Assembly (NCBI RefSeq): GCF_039533685.1
Contig: NZ_BAAATZ010000029.1
Location: 62,001-126,000, forward strand
Source of the DNA: Actinocorallia aurantiaca
GTDB taxonomy: Bacteria > Actinomycetota > Actinomycetes > Streptosporangiales > Streptosporangiaceae
DNA length: 64,000 bases
Direction: 5' to 3'
Shown: positions 49,357 through 58,442 of the stretch, piece after piece
Layout: each line of letters starts with the position of its first letter
Numbering within the stretch: the first letter of the stretch is position 1
Translations under genes and position numbers: made by a program
Notes under the pieces: generated by a model
Database searches by the model: none
Seen by the model: only the letters and a program-made list of their open reading frames with translations
What the model was told of the DNA's origin: nothing

Positions 49357-50459
49357 CCGCACAGGAATCCGAGCTCGCCGAGCTCCACGGCGAGCTGCGC
49401 GCGGTCGCCCGCGACCTGCTCGGCAAGGCCGGAGCCGGGGCCGCCGCCGACTGGCGGTCGGTCGCCGAAGCCGGATGGCTCGGCCTCGAGGCGCCGGACG
49501 AGCTGGACGGCGCTGACGCGACCTTCGCCGAGGTGGCCGTCATCCTCCGGGAGACGGGCCGCGCGGCGGCATCCGGCCCGTACCCGACGGCGGCCGTCCT
49601 CGGCGTGGGGACGCTCAACCTGCTGGAGCCGAGACCCGGCAGAGACGCCCTGCTCCTCGAGACCGTGTCGGGCGCCGTCGTTCCGGCGGTGGCGCTGGAA
49701 GGCGGCGCCACCAGAGGTGTGCCGTTCTGGATCGACCGGACCCCGGACGGGCCGCTTCTGCATGGCACGGCCACCTTCGTCCCCGACGCGCACCAAGCCG
49801 ACCGGCTGCTGCTCCCGGCTCTCGATCCGGACGGCGTCCCCGTGGTGGTGAGCGCCGATCCGCGAGCGGCGGGCCTGAACGTCGCCGAGCAGCCGGTCCT
49901 CGACGAGACCCGCCGTTTCGGCTCGGTCGCCGCCGACGGGGTCGGCGTGGACGCGGAGTCGGTGTGGCGCTTTCGAGGCGATCCCGGTGCCGTCGTCCAG
50001 CGGCTCTACGACCGGGCCGCGGTCGCCGTCGCCTGCGACAGCCTCGGTCTGAGTGAGGCGATGCTGGACGCCACCGTCGCTTACGCCGGGGTGCGGGAGC
50101 AGTTCGGCCGCCCGATCGGTTCCTTCCAGGCTGTGAAGCACGCGTGCGCCGACATGCTCGTCCAGGTGACGGTGTCCCGGAAACTCGTCGACGCCGCGGT
50201 CCGGGCCCAGGTCGTCGACGCTCCGGAGGCCGCCGTCGCGGCGTCCATGGCGAAGTCCTACGCCTGCTCCGCCGCCGTCGAGGTCGCGGGCAAGGCGATG
50301 CAGTTGCACGGGGGCATGGGCTACACGTGGGAGAGCGGCATCCACGTCTACCTCAAGCGCGCCGCGCTCAACCGCTCGCTGTTCGGTTCCGCCGCCGCCC
50401 ATCGCCGGCGTCTGGCCGAGAGGTACTCGCCTCTGGTGCGGGGGCGGCTCGACGCCTAA
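49353..50459 (+). CDS. Acyl-CoA dehydrogenase, small subunit-type (pair 2)
   Basis: 368 residues. Seen: a diverged N-terminal half (AEAGWLGLEAPDELDGADATFAEVAVILRETGRAAASGPYPT) without the SEPxAGSD loop, then GVREQFGRPIGSFQAVKHACADM and the catalytic-type QLHGGMGYTWESGIHVYLKRA with Glu. Complements the large subunit that keeps the EIQR end. Last gene of the five-gene ACAD/hydratase operon; stop at 50459 is followed within 10 bases by the operator of the next gene. Confidence 0.88.
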   Translation: MTAQESELAELHGELRAVARDLLGKAGAGAAADWRSVAEAGWLGLEAPDELDGADATFAEVAVILRETGRAAASGPYPTAAVLGVGTLNLLEPRPGRDALLLETVSGAVVPAVALEGGATRGVPFWIDRTPDGPLLHGTATFVPDAHQADRLLLPALDPDGVPVVVSADPRAAGLNVAEQPVLDETRRFGSVAADGVGVDAESVWRFRGDPGAVVQRLYDRAAVAVACDSLGLSEAMLDATVAYAGVREQFGRPIGSFQAVKHACADMLVQVTVSRKLVDAAVRAQVVDAPEAAVAASMAKSYACSAAVEVAGKAMQLHGGMGYTWESGIHVYLKRAALNRSLFGSAAAHRRRLAERYSPLVRGRLDA

Positions 50460-50465
50460 GGTGGT

Positions 50466-50485
50466 ATGTGAGCGTTCGCTTTCTT
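50466..50485. promoter_or_regulatory. Inverted repeat, AAGTGAGTA-N2-TACTCACTT class (variant)
   Basis: ATGTGAGCG-TT-CGCTTTCTT. Shares GTGAGCG-TT with the 2425-2444 site. Located 41 bases before the amidohydrolase start at 50527. Confidence 0.5.
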
Positions 50486-50526
50486 AGCGCGGCTCTTTCC
50501 CGAGCGGAGCAGTGGGGAGTTCTCAC

Positions 50527-51735
50527 ATGGCATTCAGCTGGTTCATCTCGGTAGATGACCACCTCATCGAGCCGTCCCGCCTGTGGCGGGAACGGCTGCC
50601 CGGGCGATGGCGGGACACCGGGCCCCGGATCGTGCGGGACGGCGACTCGGAGTTCTGGGTCTACGAGGACCGCCAGATCGTCACCACCGGCCTCAACGCC
50701 GTGGCCGGAAAGCGGCGGGAGGAGTTCTCGCCCGAGCCCATCACCTACGACGAGATGCGGCCCGGCTGCTACGACCCCGCGGCCCGGGTCGCCGACATGG
50801 ACCAGGGCCGGGTGCTGGCCTCGATGCTCTTCCCGTCCTTCCCGCGCTACTGCGGACAGGTCTTCCACGAGGCGAAGGACAAGGAGCTCGCGCTCCTGTG
50901 CGTGCGGGCCTGGAACGACTTCATCCTCGAGGAGTTCGCCGCGGCCCACCCGGGCCGGTTCATCCCGATGATGATCATCCCGCTCTGGGACCCGGCCGCC
51001 GCGGCGGCGGAGATCGAGCGGACCGCGGGCCTGGGCGCCAAGTCCATCGCGTTCTCGGAGAACCCGACCAAGCTCGGGCTGCCGTCGATCCACACCGGGC
51101 ACTGGGACCCGGTCTGGCGGGCCTGCGACGAGACAGGCCTGGTCGTGTCGATGCACGTGGGCTCCTCGTCCAACCTGATCCGCACGTCCGACGACATGCC
51201 GACGCTGGCGTTCATGGCCTACTCGGCGGCGGCCAACCAGGCGGGCACACTGCTCGACTGGCTGTTCAGCGGCAACTTCACCAGGTTCGCCAACCTGAAG
51301 ATCGCCCTTTCGGAGGGCTCGATCGGCTGGATCCCCTACTTCCTGGAGCGGGCCGAGCAGGTCGTCGACAAGCAGAAGTACTGGGCCTCCCGCTTCGACA
51401 TCGACATGAACGCCGCGCACGACCGGGGCGAGGAGAAGGGCTCCGCCTCCTTCGACCTGGACACCGACATCCGCAGGCTGTTCAAGGACCACGTCTACGG
51501 GACGTTCATCGAGGACCACGCGGGCCTGCGGCTGCTGGACGTCATCGGCGAGGACAACGTGATGCTCGAGTGCGACTACCCGCACTCGGACTCCACCTGG
51601 CCCGACACCATCGAGAGGGCGAACAAGTGGCTCGGGCACCTTCCCGAGGACGTCCAGCACAAGATCACGGTGGGTAACGCGTCGCGGGTCTACGACTTCA
51701 CCCCGGCCGACCCCGCCACCATCAAGGTCCCCTGA
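50527..51735 (+). CDS. Amidohydrolase-2 family metal-dependent hydrolase
   Basis: 402 residues. Seen: metal-site start SVDDHLIEPSRLW (residues 8-20, VDDH in place of DxH), a long RFIPMMIIPLWDPAAAAAEIERTAGLGAKSIAFSENPTKLGLPSIHTGHWDPVWRACDETGLVVSMHVGSSS core and ECDYPHSDSTWPDTIERA near the end with the conserved Asp. ACMSD-like fold; the reaction may be decarboxylation or hydrolysis. The ATG at 50527 has GGGGAG upstream. The gene ends just before an assembly gap. Confidence 0.86.
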   Translation: MAFSWFISVDDHLIEPSRLWRERLPGRWRDTGPRIVRDGDSEFWVYEDRQIVTTGLNAVAGKRREEFSPEPITYDEMRPGCYDPAARVADMDQGRVLASMLFPSFPRYCGQVFHEAKDKELALLCVRAWNDFILEEFAAAHPGRFIPMMIIPLWDPAAAAAEIERTAGLGAKSIAFSENPTKLGLPSIHTGHWDPVWRACDETGLVVSMHVGSSSNLIRTSDDMPTLAFMAYSAAANQAGTLLDWLFSGNFTRFANLKIALSEGSIGWIPYFLERAEQVVDKQKYWASRFDIDMNAAHDRGEEKGSASFDLDTDIRRLFKDHVYGTFIEDHAGLRLLDVIGEDNVMLECDYPHSDSTWPDTIERANKWLGHLPEDVQHKITVGNASRVYDFTPADPATIKVP

Positions 51736-51739
51736 GCGG

Positions 51740-51795
51740 NNNNNNNNNNNNNNNNNNNNNNNNNNNNNNNNNNNNNNNNNNNNNNNNNNNNNNNN
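51740..51795. other. Assembly gap (56 N)
   Basis: A run of N just after the amidohydrolase stop. Real length unknown; neighbouring genes on either side may not be truly adjacent. Confidence 0.98.
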
Positions 51796-51833
51796 CCGAC
51801 CCGTGCTCGGAGTCGTTCTCCCGGACCGGCAGA

Positions 51834-52022
51834 TCAGTGCACGGTGATGGCGCGTTCGGGGCAGTTGAGCGCGGCCCGGCGCGCCCGCTCCTCGAACTCC
51901 GCGGGTACCTCGGCGGTCAGCACCACGCCGTGGCCCCCCTCGTCGAGGTCGAACACCTCGGGGGCGATCTCCCAGCAGCGCGCGTGCCCCTGGCAGCGGT
52001 CCGGATCCACGATGGCCTTCAT
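51834..52022 (-). CDS. 3Fe-4S/4Fe-4S small ferredoxin
   Basis: 62 residues. Seen: VDPDRCQGHARCWEIAPEVFDLDEGG and a third Cys in ALNCPERAITVH: C-x5-C...C-P, the spacing of bacterial ferredoxins that serve P450s, with His in the fourth-ligand position (CQGHARC), typical of 3Fe-4S types. Follows the SDR gene by 39 bases. It most likely hands electrons to a P450 such as the one at 60003-61373, which has its own ferredoxin. Confidence 0.93.
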   Translation of the reverse strand: MKAIVDPDRCQGHARCWEIAPEVFDLDEGGHGVVLTAEVPAEFEERARRAALNCPERAITVH

Positions 52023-52061
52023 CGGTCGTCCTCCTTCTTCTCGGGCGGTCGTCGGGGTGGC

Positions 52062-52877
52062 TCAGAACGTGGCGGAGAGGGACCACGGGCCCTCGGGGAA
52101 GGGGCGTTCGAGCAGGTCCATGCTGTAGGCGATCCGGCCGGTCACGGCGCCGGGGGAGGAGCCGCAGAGGACGAGGGCGGCGTCCGCCATGGCGCCGTCG
52201 TCCTCGACCGGGGCGTTGTCGGGCGTGTGGGGTGAGACTACGGCGACGCCAGGCGTCATCACCAGACCCGACGTCCCGAGGGCGTTGACGCTCACGCCCG
52301 TGCCGTGGACCTCCGCCGCGAGGCCGGTCGTGAGCCGGTCGAGCGCGGCCTTGCACATCCCGTAGGGGACGCAGCCGTCGGCCGCCCAGTCCGGGTACGG
52401 CGGGCCCATCGGGTGCCTGGCCTGCTTGGAGGTGATGTTCAGGATCCAGCCCCGTCCGCGTCCGACCATGCCGGGGACGGCGAGCTGGCACAGTCGGAAC
52501 GGGGCATGGACCATCATCTGGAACATCAGCGCGTAGCGGCGGGGACGGATCTCCAGCGCGGGCCCGTAGAAGTTCACGCCGGCGTTGTTCACCAGGGTGT
52601 CCACCGGTCCGAGCGCCTCCTCCGCCCGGGCCACGACCGTCTCGACGTCCTCGGGCGCGGTGAGGTCGGCGCGGATCGCCGCGACCCGCCCGCCTCTGGC
52701 CTCGATGCCCTCCATGACCTCTTCGAGCGAGCCGGGAAGCGCGGACGAGCCCCGCGTGACCGTCCGCGCCACCAGGGCGATCGCCGCCCCTTCGGCCGCC
52801 ATGCGCTCGGCGATGTGCCTTCCGATGCCGCGGCTCGCGCCGGTGACGATCGCCACCCGGCCGTCCATCGATCCCAC
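52062..52877 (-). CDS. SDR family oxidoreductase
   Basis: 271 residues. Seen: VAIVTGASRGIGRHIAERMAAEGAAIALVART, VNNAGVNFYGPAL, NITSKQARHPMGPPYPDWAADGCVPYGMCKAALDRL, where SK..YxxxK (YGMCK) supplies the active site after an unusual insertion, and a C-terminal acidic VEDDGAMADAALVLCG. The GTG at 52877 has GGGAG six bases upstream; ATG at 52868 has none. An AAGTGAGTA-CC-TACTCTCTT repeat lies 44 bases upstream. Confidence 0.88.
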   Translation of the reverse strand: MGSMDGRVAIVTGASRGIGRHIAERMAAEGAAIALVARTVTRGSSALPGSLEEVMEGIEARGGRVAAIRADLTAPEDVETVVARAEEALGPVDTLVNNAGVNFYGPALEIRPRRYALMFQMMVHAPFRLCQLAVPGMVGRGRGWILNITSKQARHPMGPPYPDWAADGCVPYGMCKAALDRLTTGLAAEVHGTGVSVNALGTSGLVMTPGVAVVSPHTPDNAPVEDDGAMADAALVLCGSSPGAVTGRIAYSMDLLERPFPEGPWSLSATF

Positions 52878-52920
52878 AGAGAGCTCCCGAGGGGTCAGGG
52901 CTGTTTCCGCCAGCCGAGAA

Positions 52921-52940
52921 AAGTGAGTACCTACTCTCTT
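52921..52940. promoter_or_regulatory. Best-preserved AAGTGAGTA-N2-TACTCACTT inverted repeat
   Basis: AAGTGAGTA-CC-TACTCTCTT: 17 of 18 arm positions palindromic. First of two copies in the divergent promoter between the SDR (minus) and the deacylase-like gene (plus). Confidence 0.7.
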
Positions 52941-52967
52941 ATTTTGGCAAGGACGGGGCGCTATTGT

Positions 52968-52987
52968 AAGTGAGTACCCGCTCTTTT
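52968..52987. promoter_or_regulatory. Second AAGTGAGTA-type inverted repeat
   Basis: AAGTGAGTA-CC-CGCTCTTTT; left half and spacer identical to 52921-52931, right half degenerate. 47 bases from the first copy and 33 bases before the deacylase start codon. Confidence 0.6.
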
Positions 52988-53020
52988 AGTCTCCCGGTTC
53001 CGCCGGAAGGAGCTGAGCCC

Positions 53021-54727
53021 ATGCATGACATCGTGATCCGCGGCGGCGAGGTGGCCGACGGGACGGGCTCGCCCCCGAGGCGGGCCGACGTCGCCGTCGA
53101 CGGCGACCGCGTCACGGCGGTGGGCGAGGTCGACGCCCGGGGAAGGCGCGAGATCGACGCCGCCGGCAGGCTGGTGACCCCCGGGTTCGTCGACGTGCAC
53201 ACCCACCTCGACGCCCAGCTCTTCTGGGATCCGGCGGCCACGCCGTCCTGCCACCACGGCGTCACCACCGTGGTGATGGGCAACTGCGGCGTCACCTTCG
53301 CCCCCGTCCGCCCCGGCGAGGAGGCCTACCTCGCCGCGATGATGGAGTCGGTCGAGGACATCCCCGCCGACACGATCATGGCCGGTCTCGACTGGGAGTG
53401 GGAGACCTACGGCGAGTACCTGAAGACCCTGGGCCGTCGCCCCCTCGGCGTGAACGCCGGCGGCCTGATCGGGCACAGCGCCCTGCGCCACTACGTGATG
53501 GGCGAACGGAGCCTGGAGGAGGCGCCCGCCACGCAGGACGACATCGCCGCCATGGCCGCCATCGTGGGCGAGGCCGTCGACAACGGGGCCCTGGGCTTCT
53601 CGACGTCCCGCAGCTTCATGCACACCGTCCCCGACGGACGCCCGATCCCCGGCACGTACGCGCTGCCCGAAGAGCTCGCCGCCATCGCCGAGGCCATGGC
53701 CGTGCGCGGACGCGGCACCTTCCAGGTGGTTCCCCGCATCGGCGAGCGCGACGGCGCCGACCGGCGCAACTCCATCTCCGAGATGGCGTGGATGGAGGAG
53801 GTGAGCCGCGCCTCGGGCCGCCCTCTGGCGTTCTCCATCATGCAGAGCGACCGCCGCCCCGGCCTGTGGTCCTGGGTGATGGACGAGACCGCCGCGGCCC
53901 GCTCCAGGGACGCCGACCTGCGCCCGATGACCTCGGTGCGGGGCAGCGCCATCGTCTACGGCCTGGTCAGCCGCACCCCCTACGACACCCTGAACTCCTG
54001 GGCGGAGCTGATGGCCCTGCCCTTCCCCGCACGCCTGGCGGCCCTGGCCGAAGAGGGGACGCGGGCCCGGCTGGTCGAGGAGGCCGGGCAGCCGTCCAAG
54101 CTGTCGGGCCCGCTGGCCCCCAAGGACCCCGCCAAGATCTACCTCATGCCCCCCGGCTCGGCCGACTACGACGTGAGCCCGGAGAACAGCCTCGCCGCCG
54201 AGGCCGCCAGGCGCGGCACCGGCCCCGCCGAGGCCTTCCTCGCCTACACCCTGGAGACCCGCGGCCTGGGCCTCCTGTACTACCCCGTCCTCAACCAGGA
54301 CCTGGACGCCGTCGCCCAGATGATCACCAACCCCGACGTCGTGATCGGCGTCGCCGACGCGGGCGCCCACGTCGCCCTGACGATGGACGCGGGCAACTCG
54401 ACCTTCTTCCTGAAGCACTGGGTCCGGGACAGGGGCCTGCTGGACGTCGGCCGGGCCGTCGGGAAGCTGACCGGGGAGGCCGCCGACCTGTGGGGCATCA
54501 CCGACCGGGGAATCCTGACGCCGGGAGCCTTCGCCGACATCAACGTCCTGGACCTCGACGGCCTCTACCTGCACACCCCCGAGATGCTGGCGGACTTCCC
54601 CCTGGGCGCCCAGCGCTTCACCCAGCGGGCCAGGGGCTACGACTACACCCTCGTCAACGGCACCGTCCTGGTCGACCACGACGAACTGACCGACGACCGC
54701 CCCGGCCGCCTGGTCACCTCGTCCTGA
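53021..54727 (+). CDS. N-acyl-D-amino-acid deacylase family amidohydrolase
   Basis: 568 residues. Seen: the amidohydrolase metal motif VDVHTHLDAQLFW (H60-x-H62), GVTTVVMGNCGVTFAPVR with the Cys89 ligand characteristic of D-aminoacylases, GHSALRHYVMGER, and a C-terminal VGVADAGAHVALTMDAGN with the catalytic Asp region. D-aminoacylases and related enzymes hydrolyse N-acyl-amino acids; in catabolic clusters relatives act on other amides or lactams. Start at 53021 with GGAAGGAG well placed. Ends at a strong 20-bp hairpin that also ends the convergent ligase gene. Confidence 0.88.
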   Translation: MHDIVIRGGEVADGTGSPPRRADVAVDGDRVTAVGEVDARGRREIDAAGRLVTPGFVDVHTHLDAQLFWDPAATPSCHHGVTTVVMGNCGVTFAPVRPGEEAYLAAMMESVEDIPADTIMAGLDWEWETYGEYLKTLGRRPLGVNAGGLIGHSALRHYVMGERSLEEAPATQDDIAAMAAIVGEAVDNGALGFSTSRSFMHTVPDGRPIPGTYALPEELAAIAEAMAVRGRGTFQVVPRIGERDGADRRNSISEMAWMEEVSRASGRPLAFSIMQSDRRPGLWSWVMDETAAARSRDADLRPMTSVRGSAIVYGLVSRTPYDTLNSWAELMALPFPARLAALAEEGTRARLVEEAGQPSKLSGPLAPKDPAKIYLMPPGSADYDVSPENSLAAEAARRGTGPAEAFLAYTLETRGLGLLYYPVLNQDLDAVAQMITNPDVVIGVADAGAHVALTMDAGNSTFFLKHWVRDRGLLDVGRAVGKLTGEAADLWGITDRGILTPGAFADINVLDLDGLYLHTPEMLADFPLGAQRFTQRARGYDYTLVNGTVLVDHDELTDDRPGRLVTSS

Positions 54728-54735
54728 ACACCGCT

Positions 54736-54786
54736 CCGCTTCAGGTGCGGGCCGGACCCGGCTTGGCCGGCCCGCACCTGAAGCGG
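54736..54786. terminator. Bidirectional hairpin terminator (20-bp stem)
   Basis: 54736-54755 and 54767-54786 are perfect 20-base complements with an 11-base loop. Lies between the convergent deacylase-like and acyl-CoA ligase genes. No U-tract on either side, as is common in actinomycetes. Confidence 0.85.
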
Positions 54787-54827
54787 ACCCGGCCCGGCGC
54801 GGCCGGCCCGCGGACGGCCCGGGGCGG

Positions 54828-56285
54828 TCAGCCGCCGCGGGCCGCGACCAGGGCGCCGCGGTTGACCTTGGTGGCGGCGCTGCGGGGGACGGCGTCGACG
54901 AACTCGACGCTCTTGGGGACCTTGTACGCCGCGAGGCGGCTCTTGGCGTAGGCGACGACCTCCGACGGCGTCGGCGGGGCGCCGTGGCCGGCGGGCTGGA
55001 CGATCGCGTGGACCCGGCGCCCCCACTCCTCGTCGCGCAGGCCGATGACGACGACGTCGGCGATGCGCGGGTGCCCGATGAGGGCCGCCTCGACCTCGGC
55101 GGGGAAGACGTTGGCCCCGCCGGTGATGATGATGTCGACCCGGCGGTCGAGGAGGTAGAGGTAGCCGTCCTCGTCCAGGTGGCCGACGTCTCCGGCGGAC
55201 TGGAAGCCGTCGGGCGTGCCCCGCAGGCGGGGAGCGTCGCCCAGGTAGGTGTAGCCGCGGTAGGTGGGGGAGCGCAGGTAGATCTCGCCGACCCCGCCGG
55301 GCGGGAGGTCGTTCCCCTCGTCGTCGAGGACGCGCAGTTCCGTGCCGCGCAGGCCCCTGCCGACGCTTCCCCTGCGGGTCGTCCACTCGTCGCCGCGCAG
55401 GGCGGTGACGCCCAGCGCCTCGGTCATTCCGTACGCCATGACGATGCGTTCCAGGCCGATCAGGTCGCCCCAGCGGTGTACCAGGGACGGGGGCATGGGG
55501 GCGGCGCCCTGCAGGATCCACTGGAGGCTGGAGAGGTCGCGCTCGTCGACGCCGGGCAGGTCGGCGATGCGCTGCAGCATCGTCGGGGTGGCGGTGAAGG
55601 TCGTGACCCGGTGGCGTTCGACGGCGTCGACGGTCAGGGCGGCGTCGAACCTCTCCATCACCACGAGGCGGTCGCCGTCGAGCAGCCCGTACAGGGTGAC
55701 GAGCCCGTTGGCGTGGTACATCGGCGCGAGCACGAGGATCGTCTGGGGCCGGGGGACGGGGGCCCACATCTGCATGAACGGGGTGCTGAAGACCGGGTCG
55801 TGGAGGGCGGGCCGCTCGCTGAGGATGACCTTCGGCGTGCCCGTCGAGCCGCTGCTGCAGATGCCGTGCACGCGCGGGGAGACGACGTCGGGCAGGTCGG
55901 GCACGGCGTGCCCGGCCGCCGCCACGTCGATCCACGGCAGGTCGCCGGTGTCCAGGTGGACGGGTGCGGCCACGACCTCGCGCAGGCGGGTCAGCTCCCA
56001 TTCGGGCAGGTCCCAGCGGACGGGGACGGGCACCGCGCCGAGCTTCCAGGCGGCGAAGACGGCGAGCACGAACTGCGGCGAGTTGCCGAGACCGAGGCCG
56101 AGGCGGTCGCCGAAGCCCAGCCCGCGTGCGGCGAGGGCGCCCGCGAGCCGGTCGGAGCGCAGGTCGAGTTCGCGCCAGGTGAAGCCCGACTCCGCCCCGT
56201 CGGGGCCGAGGTGGCTCAGGACGGTCTCGCCGGAGCACCGCGCCGACAGCGCGCGGATCCGGCTCACATTGCTGACGGCTTCCAT
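54828..56285 (-). CDS. Acyl-CoA ligase (AMP-binding)
   Basis: 485 residues. Seen: ICSSGSTGTPKVILSERP (about residue 142), VMAYGMTEALGV (A5), AGDVGHLDEDGYLYLLDRRVDIIITGGANVFPAEVE (A7/A8) and RSAATKVNRGAL with the C-terminal Lys. A compact ATP-dependent acid:CoA ligase. Its start codon at 56285 touches the stop of the alpha/beta hydrolase gene upstream, so the two are one operon read from the divergent promoter at 57.2 kb. Confidence 0.92.
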   Translation of the reverse strand: MEAVSNVSRIRALSARCSGETVLSHLGPDGAESGFTWRELDLRSDRLAGALAARGLGFGDRLGLGLGNSPQFVLAVFAAWKLGAVPVPVRWDLPEWELTRLREVVAAPVHLDTGDLPWIDVAAAGHAVPDLPDVVSPRVHGICSSGSTGTPKVILSERPALHDPVFSTPFMQMWAPVPRPQTILVLAPMYHANGLVTLYGLLDGDRLVVMERFDAALTVDAVERHRVTTFTATPTMLQRIADLPGVDERDLSSLQWILQGAAPMPPSLVHRWGDLIGLERIVMAYGMTEALGVTALRGDEWTTRRGSVGRGLRGTELRVLDDEGNDLPPGGVGEIYLRSPTYRGYTYLGDAPRLRGTPDGFQSAGDVGHLDEDGYLYLLDRRVDIIITGGANVFPAEVEAALIGHPRIADVVVIGLRDEEWGRRVHAIVQPAGHGAPPTPSEVVAYAKSRLAAYKVPKSVEFVDAVPRSAATKVNRGALVAARGG

Positions 56286-57167
56286 TCAGGCTCCCTCGTG
56301 CGGAGGCAGGGCTTCCTCCGCCCACTTCTGGAGGGCGGGGGCGAGCAGCGGCCAGCGTACGAACACGCCGGGGGCCTCGCCCGCGGTGCGCGCCGCCTGC
56401 CGTTCACGCCACTCGGTGTCCTCCCACGGCGGCTCGACGAGCCGGGAGCAGGGGAGTTCCAGCGCGACCCGCTCCGATGTCTCGCGCCGGTGGTGGATGT
56501 CGCTCGCGCCGCTGCGGAAGACCAGCGTCGGGACGTCAAGGAGGTGCGCCTCCTCGTAGGGCAGGCCGGGGACGAGTTCGCCTTCCGACGGGCAGTACGC
56601 GGCCAGCCAGCGCTCCATCGTCTCGATGAACCGCCGGGGGTCCTGGTCGAGGATCCTCTGCTTGTTGGCGGGGTCGCGATCGATGACCCCGGCCCATTCG
56701 GGGAGCTCGGCGACCGCCTCCATGCCGCCTTCCCAGGCCGCCCGGATCGATCCGGCGCAGTAGTGGAGGCCGATGGACAGGAGGCCGAAGACGCCGCCGC
56801 TGATCCACCACAGGGCCAGCCCTTCGGCGACGTCGCGGTGGCGTGCCGCGGTCAGCAGCGACACCCGGGAGCCGCCCGACCCGCCGGCGATCACGGCGGG
56901 CGCCATGCCGAGCTCCCGCAGCAGCCCCGCCAGGACGTCGGCCTGCATCGCGGACTCGGAGTCCCCCTCGAAGCAGACGTCCGACTCGCCGGTGTTGGGG
57001 CGGTCCCAGATCAGTACCCGGTTGCCGTGTCCGGCCAGTGCCTCCGCGAGTTCCCGGACGCCGGGGGCGTCCCTGCCCGCTCGGTCTCCGGGTGTGATCA
57101 CCCAGGGGCGTCCCTCGCCGACCACCTCGTAACCGACCTTCAGCCCGTTCACGCTTGCCGTCGCCAT
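56286..57167 (-). CDS. Alpha/beta hydrolase
   Basis: 293 residues. Seen: an N-terminal strand pair with ITPGDRAGRDAPGVRELAEALAGHGNRVLIWDRPNTGESD (oxyanion region and DRPNxGxSD), the nucleophile elbow IAGGSGGSRVSLL with Ser, and a C-terminal PTLVFRSGASDIHHRRETSE with candidate Asp/His. Classic serine hydrolase fold; ester, thioester or C-C bond hydrolysis is possible. First gene of the operon with the ligase at 54828. Shares the 57192-57211 operator with the divergent thiolase. Confidence 0.88.
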   Translation of the reverse strand: MATASVNGLKVGYEVVGEGRPWVITPGDRAGRDAPGVRELAEALAGHGNRVLIWDRPNTGESDVCFEGDSESAMQADVLAGLLRELGMAPAVIAGGSGGSRVSLLTAARHRDVAEGLALWWISGGVFGLLSIGLHYCAGSIRAAWEGGMEAVAELPEWAGVIDRDPANKQRILDQDPRRFIETMERWLAAYCPSEGELVPGLPYEEAHLLDVPTLVFRSGASDIHHRRETSERVALELPCSRLVEPPWEDTEWRERQAARTAGEAPGVFVRWPLLAPALQKWAEEALPPHEGA

Positions 57168-57191
57168 ACCCCGAAGTTACTATCCGAATAC

Positions 57192-57211
57192 ATGTAAGGG
57201 AATACTCACTT
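57192..57211. promoter_or_regulatory. Inverted repeat, AAGTGAGTA-N2-TACTCACTT class
   Basis: Right half TACTCACTT (57203-57211) exact, left half ATGTAAGGG 5/9. Lies in the 64-base divergent gap between the hydrolase/ligase operon and the thiolase, abutting the thiolase ribosome binding site. Confidence 0.55.
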
Positions 57212-57231
57212 ACTTATTGGAGGGCTGACCG

Positions 57232-58419
57232 ATGACCCATGAGGCAGTGATCGTCTCGGGCGCGCGGACCGCGGTCGGGACCGCGTACCGGGGCTCGCTG
57301 GCCGACGTCGACGCGCTCGAGCTCGGGACGCGCGCCGTCGCCGAGGCCGTACGGCGCTCGGGCGTCGCGCCGGAGCTCTTCGACGACGTGGTGATGGGCG
57401 AATCCCTCTACGGCGGCGGAGCCATCGGCCGCTACGCCGCGATCGAGGCCGGGCTGGTGAACGCCCCCGGCATCGCGCACAACCGGCACTGCGCCTCGGG
57501 GCTGTCCACGCTGCAGACCGCGGCGGCGTCGGTCATCGCCGGCATGGACCGCGTCGTCGTCGCGGGCGGAGTCCAGTCCACCTCGACGATGCCCAAGGTG
57601 AAGCGGCGCGTCCCGGGGACCGACGAGTGGGAGGAGGACTGGCTGGCCCCCAGCCACCGCGCGACCCCCGACGCGCCGATCGACGACATGACCATCACCG
57701 TGGGGTGGAACGCCGCGGTCAGGGCCGGGATCACCCGCGAGGAGATGGACGCCTGGGCGTTCCGCTCCCACCAGCGGGCCGTCGCCGGGATCGACGCCGG
57801 AAGCTTCGCCGAGGAGATCTTCCCCTTGGAGGTGGCCCGCCGCGACGGGACGGGCTTCACCTTCGAGGTCGACGAGCACCCACGCAGGAGTTCGACGCTG
57901 GAGAAGCTCGCGTCACTGAAGCCGCTGCACCCGGAGATCGCGGGTTTCAGCATCACCGCGGGCAACTCGGCCGGGGTGAACGACGGCGCGGCGGCGCTGG
58001 TCGTCACCAGCCGGGCGTTCGCCGAGGAGTCGGGGCTGAGCCCGCTGGCGACCGTGCGGTCCTGGGCCTCGGTGGGGGTGCCGCCGTCCGAGACCGGTCT
58101 CGCGCCGATCCTGGCCGTCCCCAAGGCCCTCGACCGCGCCGGGCTGTCGGTCGGGGACGTCGCCCTCTGGGAGATCAACGAGGCCTTCGCCTCGGTGAGC
58201 GTCGCCGCGACCCGGGCGCTGGGCCTCGACGAGGACACCGTGAACGTCCTGGGCAGCGGCTGCAGCCTGGGGCACCCGGTCGCGATGACCGGAACCCGGA
58301 TGGTCCTCACGCTCGTCCACGAACTGCGCCGCCGCGGCGGAGGCTTCGCCGTCGCCGCGATGTGCGCGGGCGGGGGCATGGGGACCGCGCTCGTGCTCGA
58401 GGTGCCCGCCCCGGCGTGA
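57232..58419 (+). CDS. Thiolase (acetyl-CoA C-acyltransferase)
   Basis: 395 residues with all thiolase residues: nucleophile C87 (NRHCASGL), H348 (GCSLGHPVAMTG) and second C378 (AMCAGGGMG), plus the INEAFASVSVAATRALGL signature. Degradative thiolases cleave 3-ketoacyl-CoA to acetyl- or propionyl-CoA. This is the genuine thiolase of the region, in contrast to the cysteine-less protein at 767-1948. GGAGGG precedes the ATG at 57232. The gene ends 23 bases before an assembly gap. Confidence 0.95.
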   Translation: MTHEAVIVSGARTAVGTAYRGSLADVDALELGTRAVAEAVRRSGVAPELFDDVVMGESLYGGGAIGRYAAIEAGLVNAPGIAHNRHCASGLSTLQTAAASVIAGMDRVVVAGGVQSTSTMPKVKRRVPGTDEWEEDWLAPSHRATPDAPIDDMTITVGWNAAVRAGITREEMDAWAFRSHQRAVAGIDAGSFAEEIFPLEVARRDGTGFTFEVDEHPRRSSTLEKLASLKPLHPEIAGFSITAGNSAGVNDGAAALVVTSRAFAEESGLSPLATVRSWASVGVPPSETGLAPILAVPKALDRAGLSVGDVALWEINEAFASVSVAATRALGLDEDTVNVLGSGCSLGHPVAMTGTRMVLTLVHELRRRGGGFAVAAMCAGGGMGTALVLEVPAPA

Positions 58420-58442
58420 GGCCGGGCAAGCGGACGGCCGGG

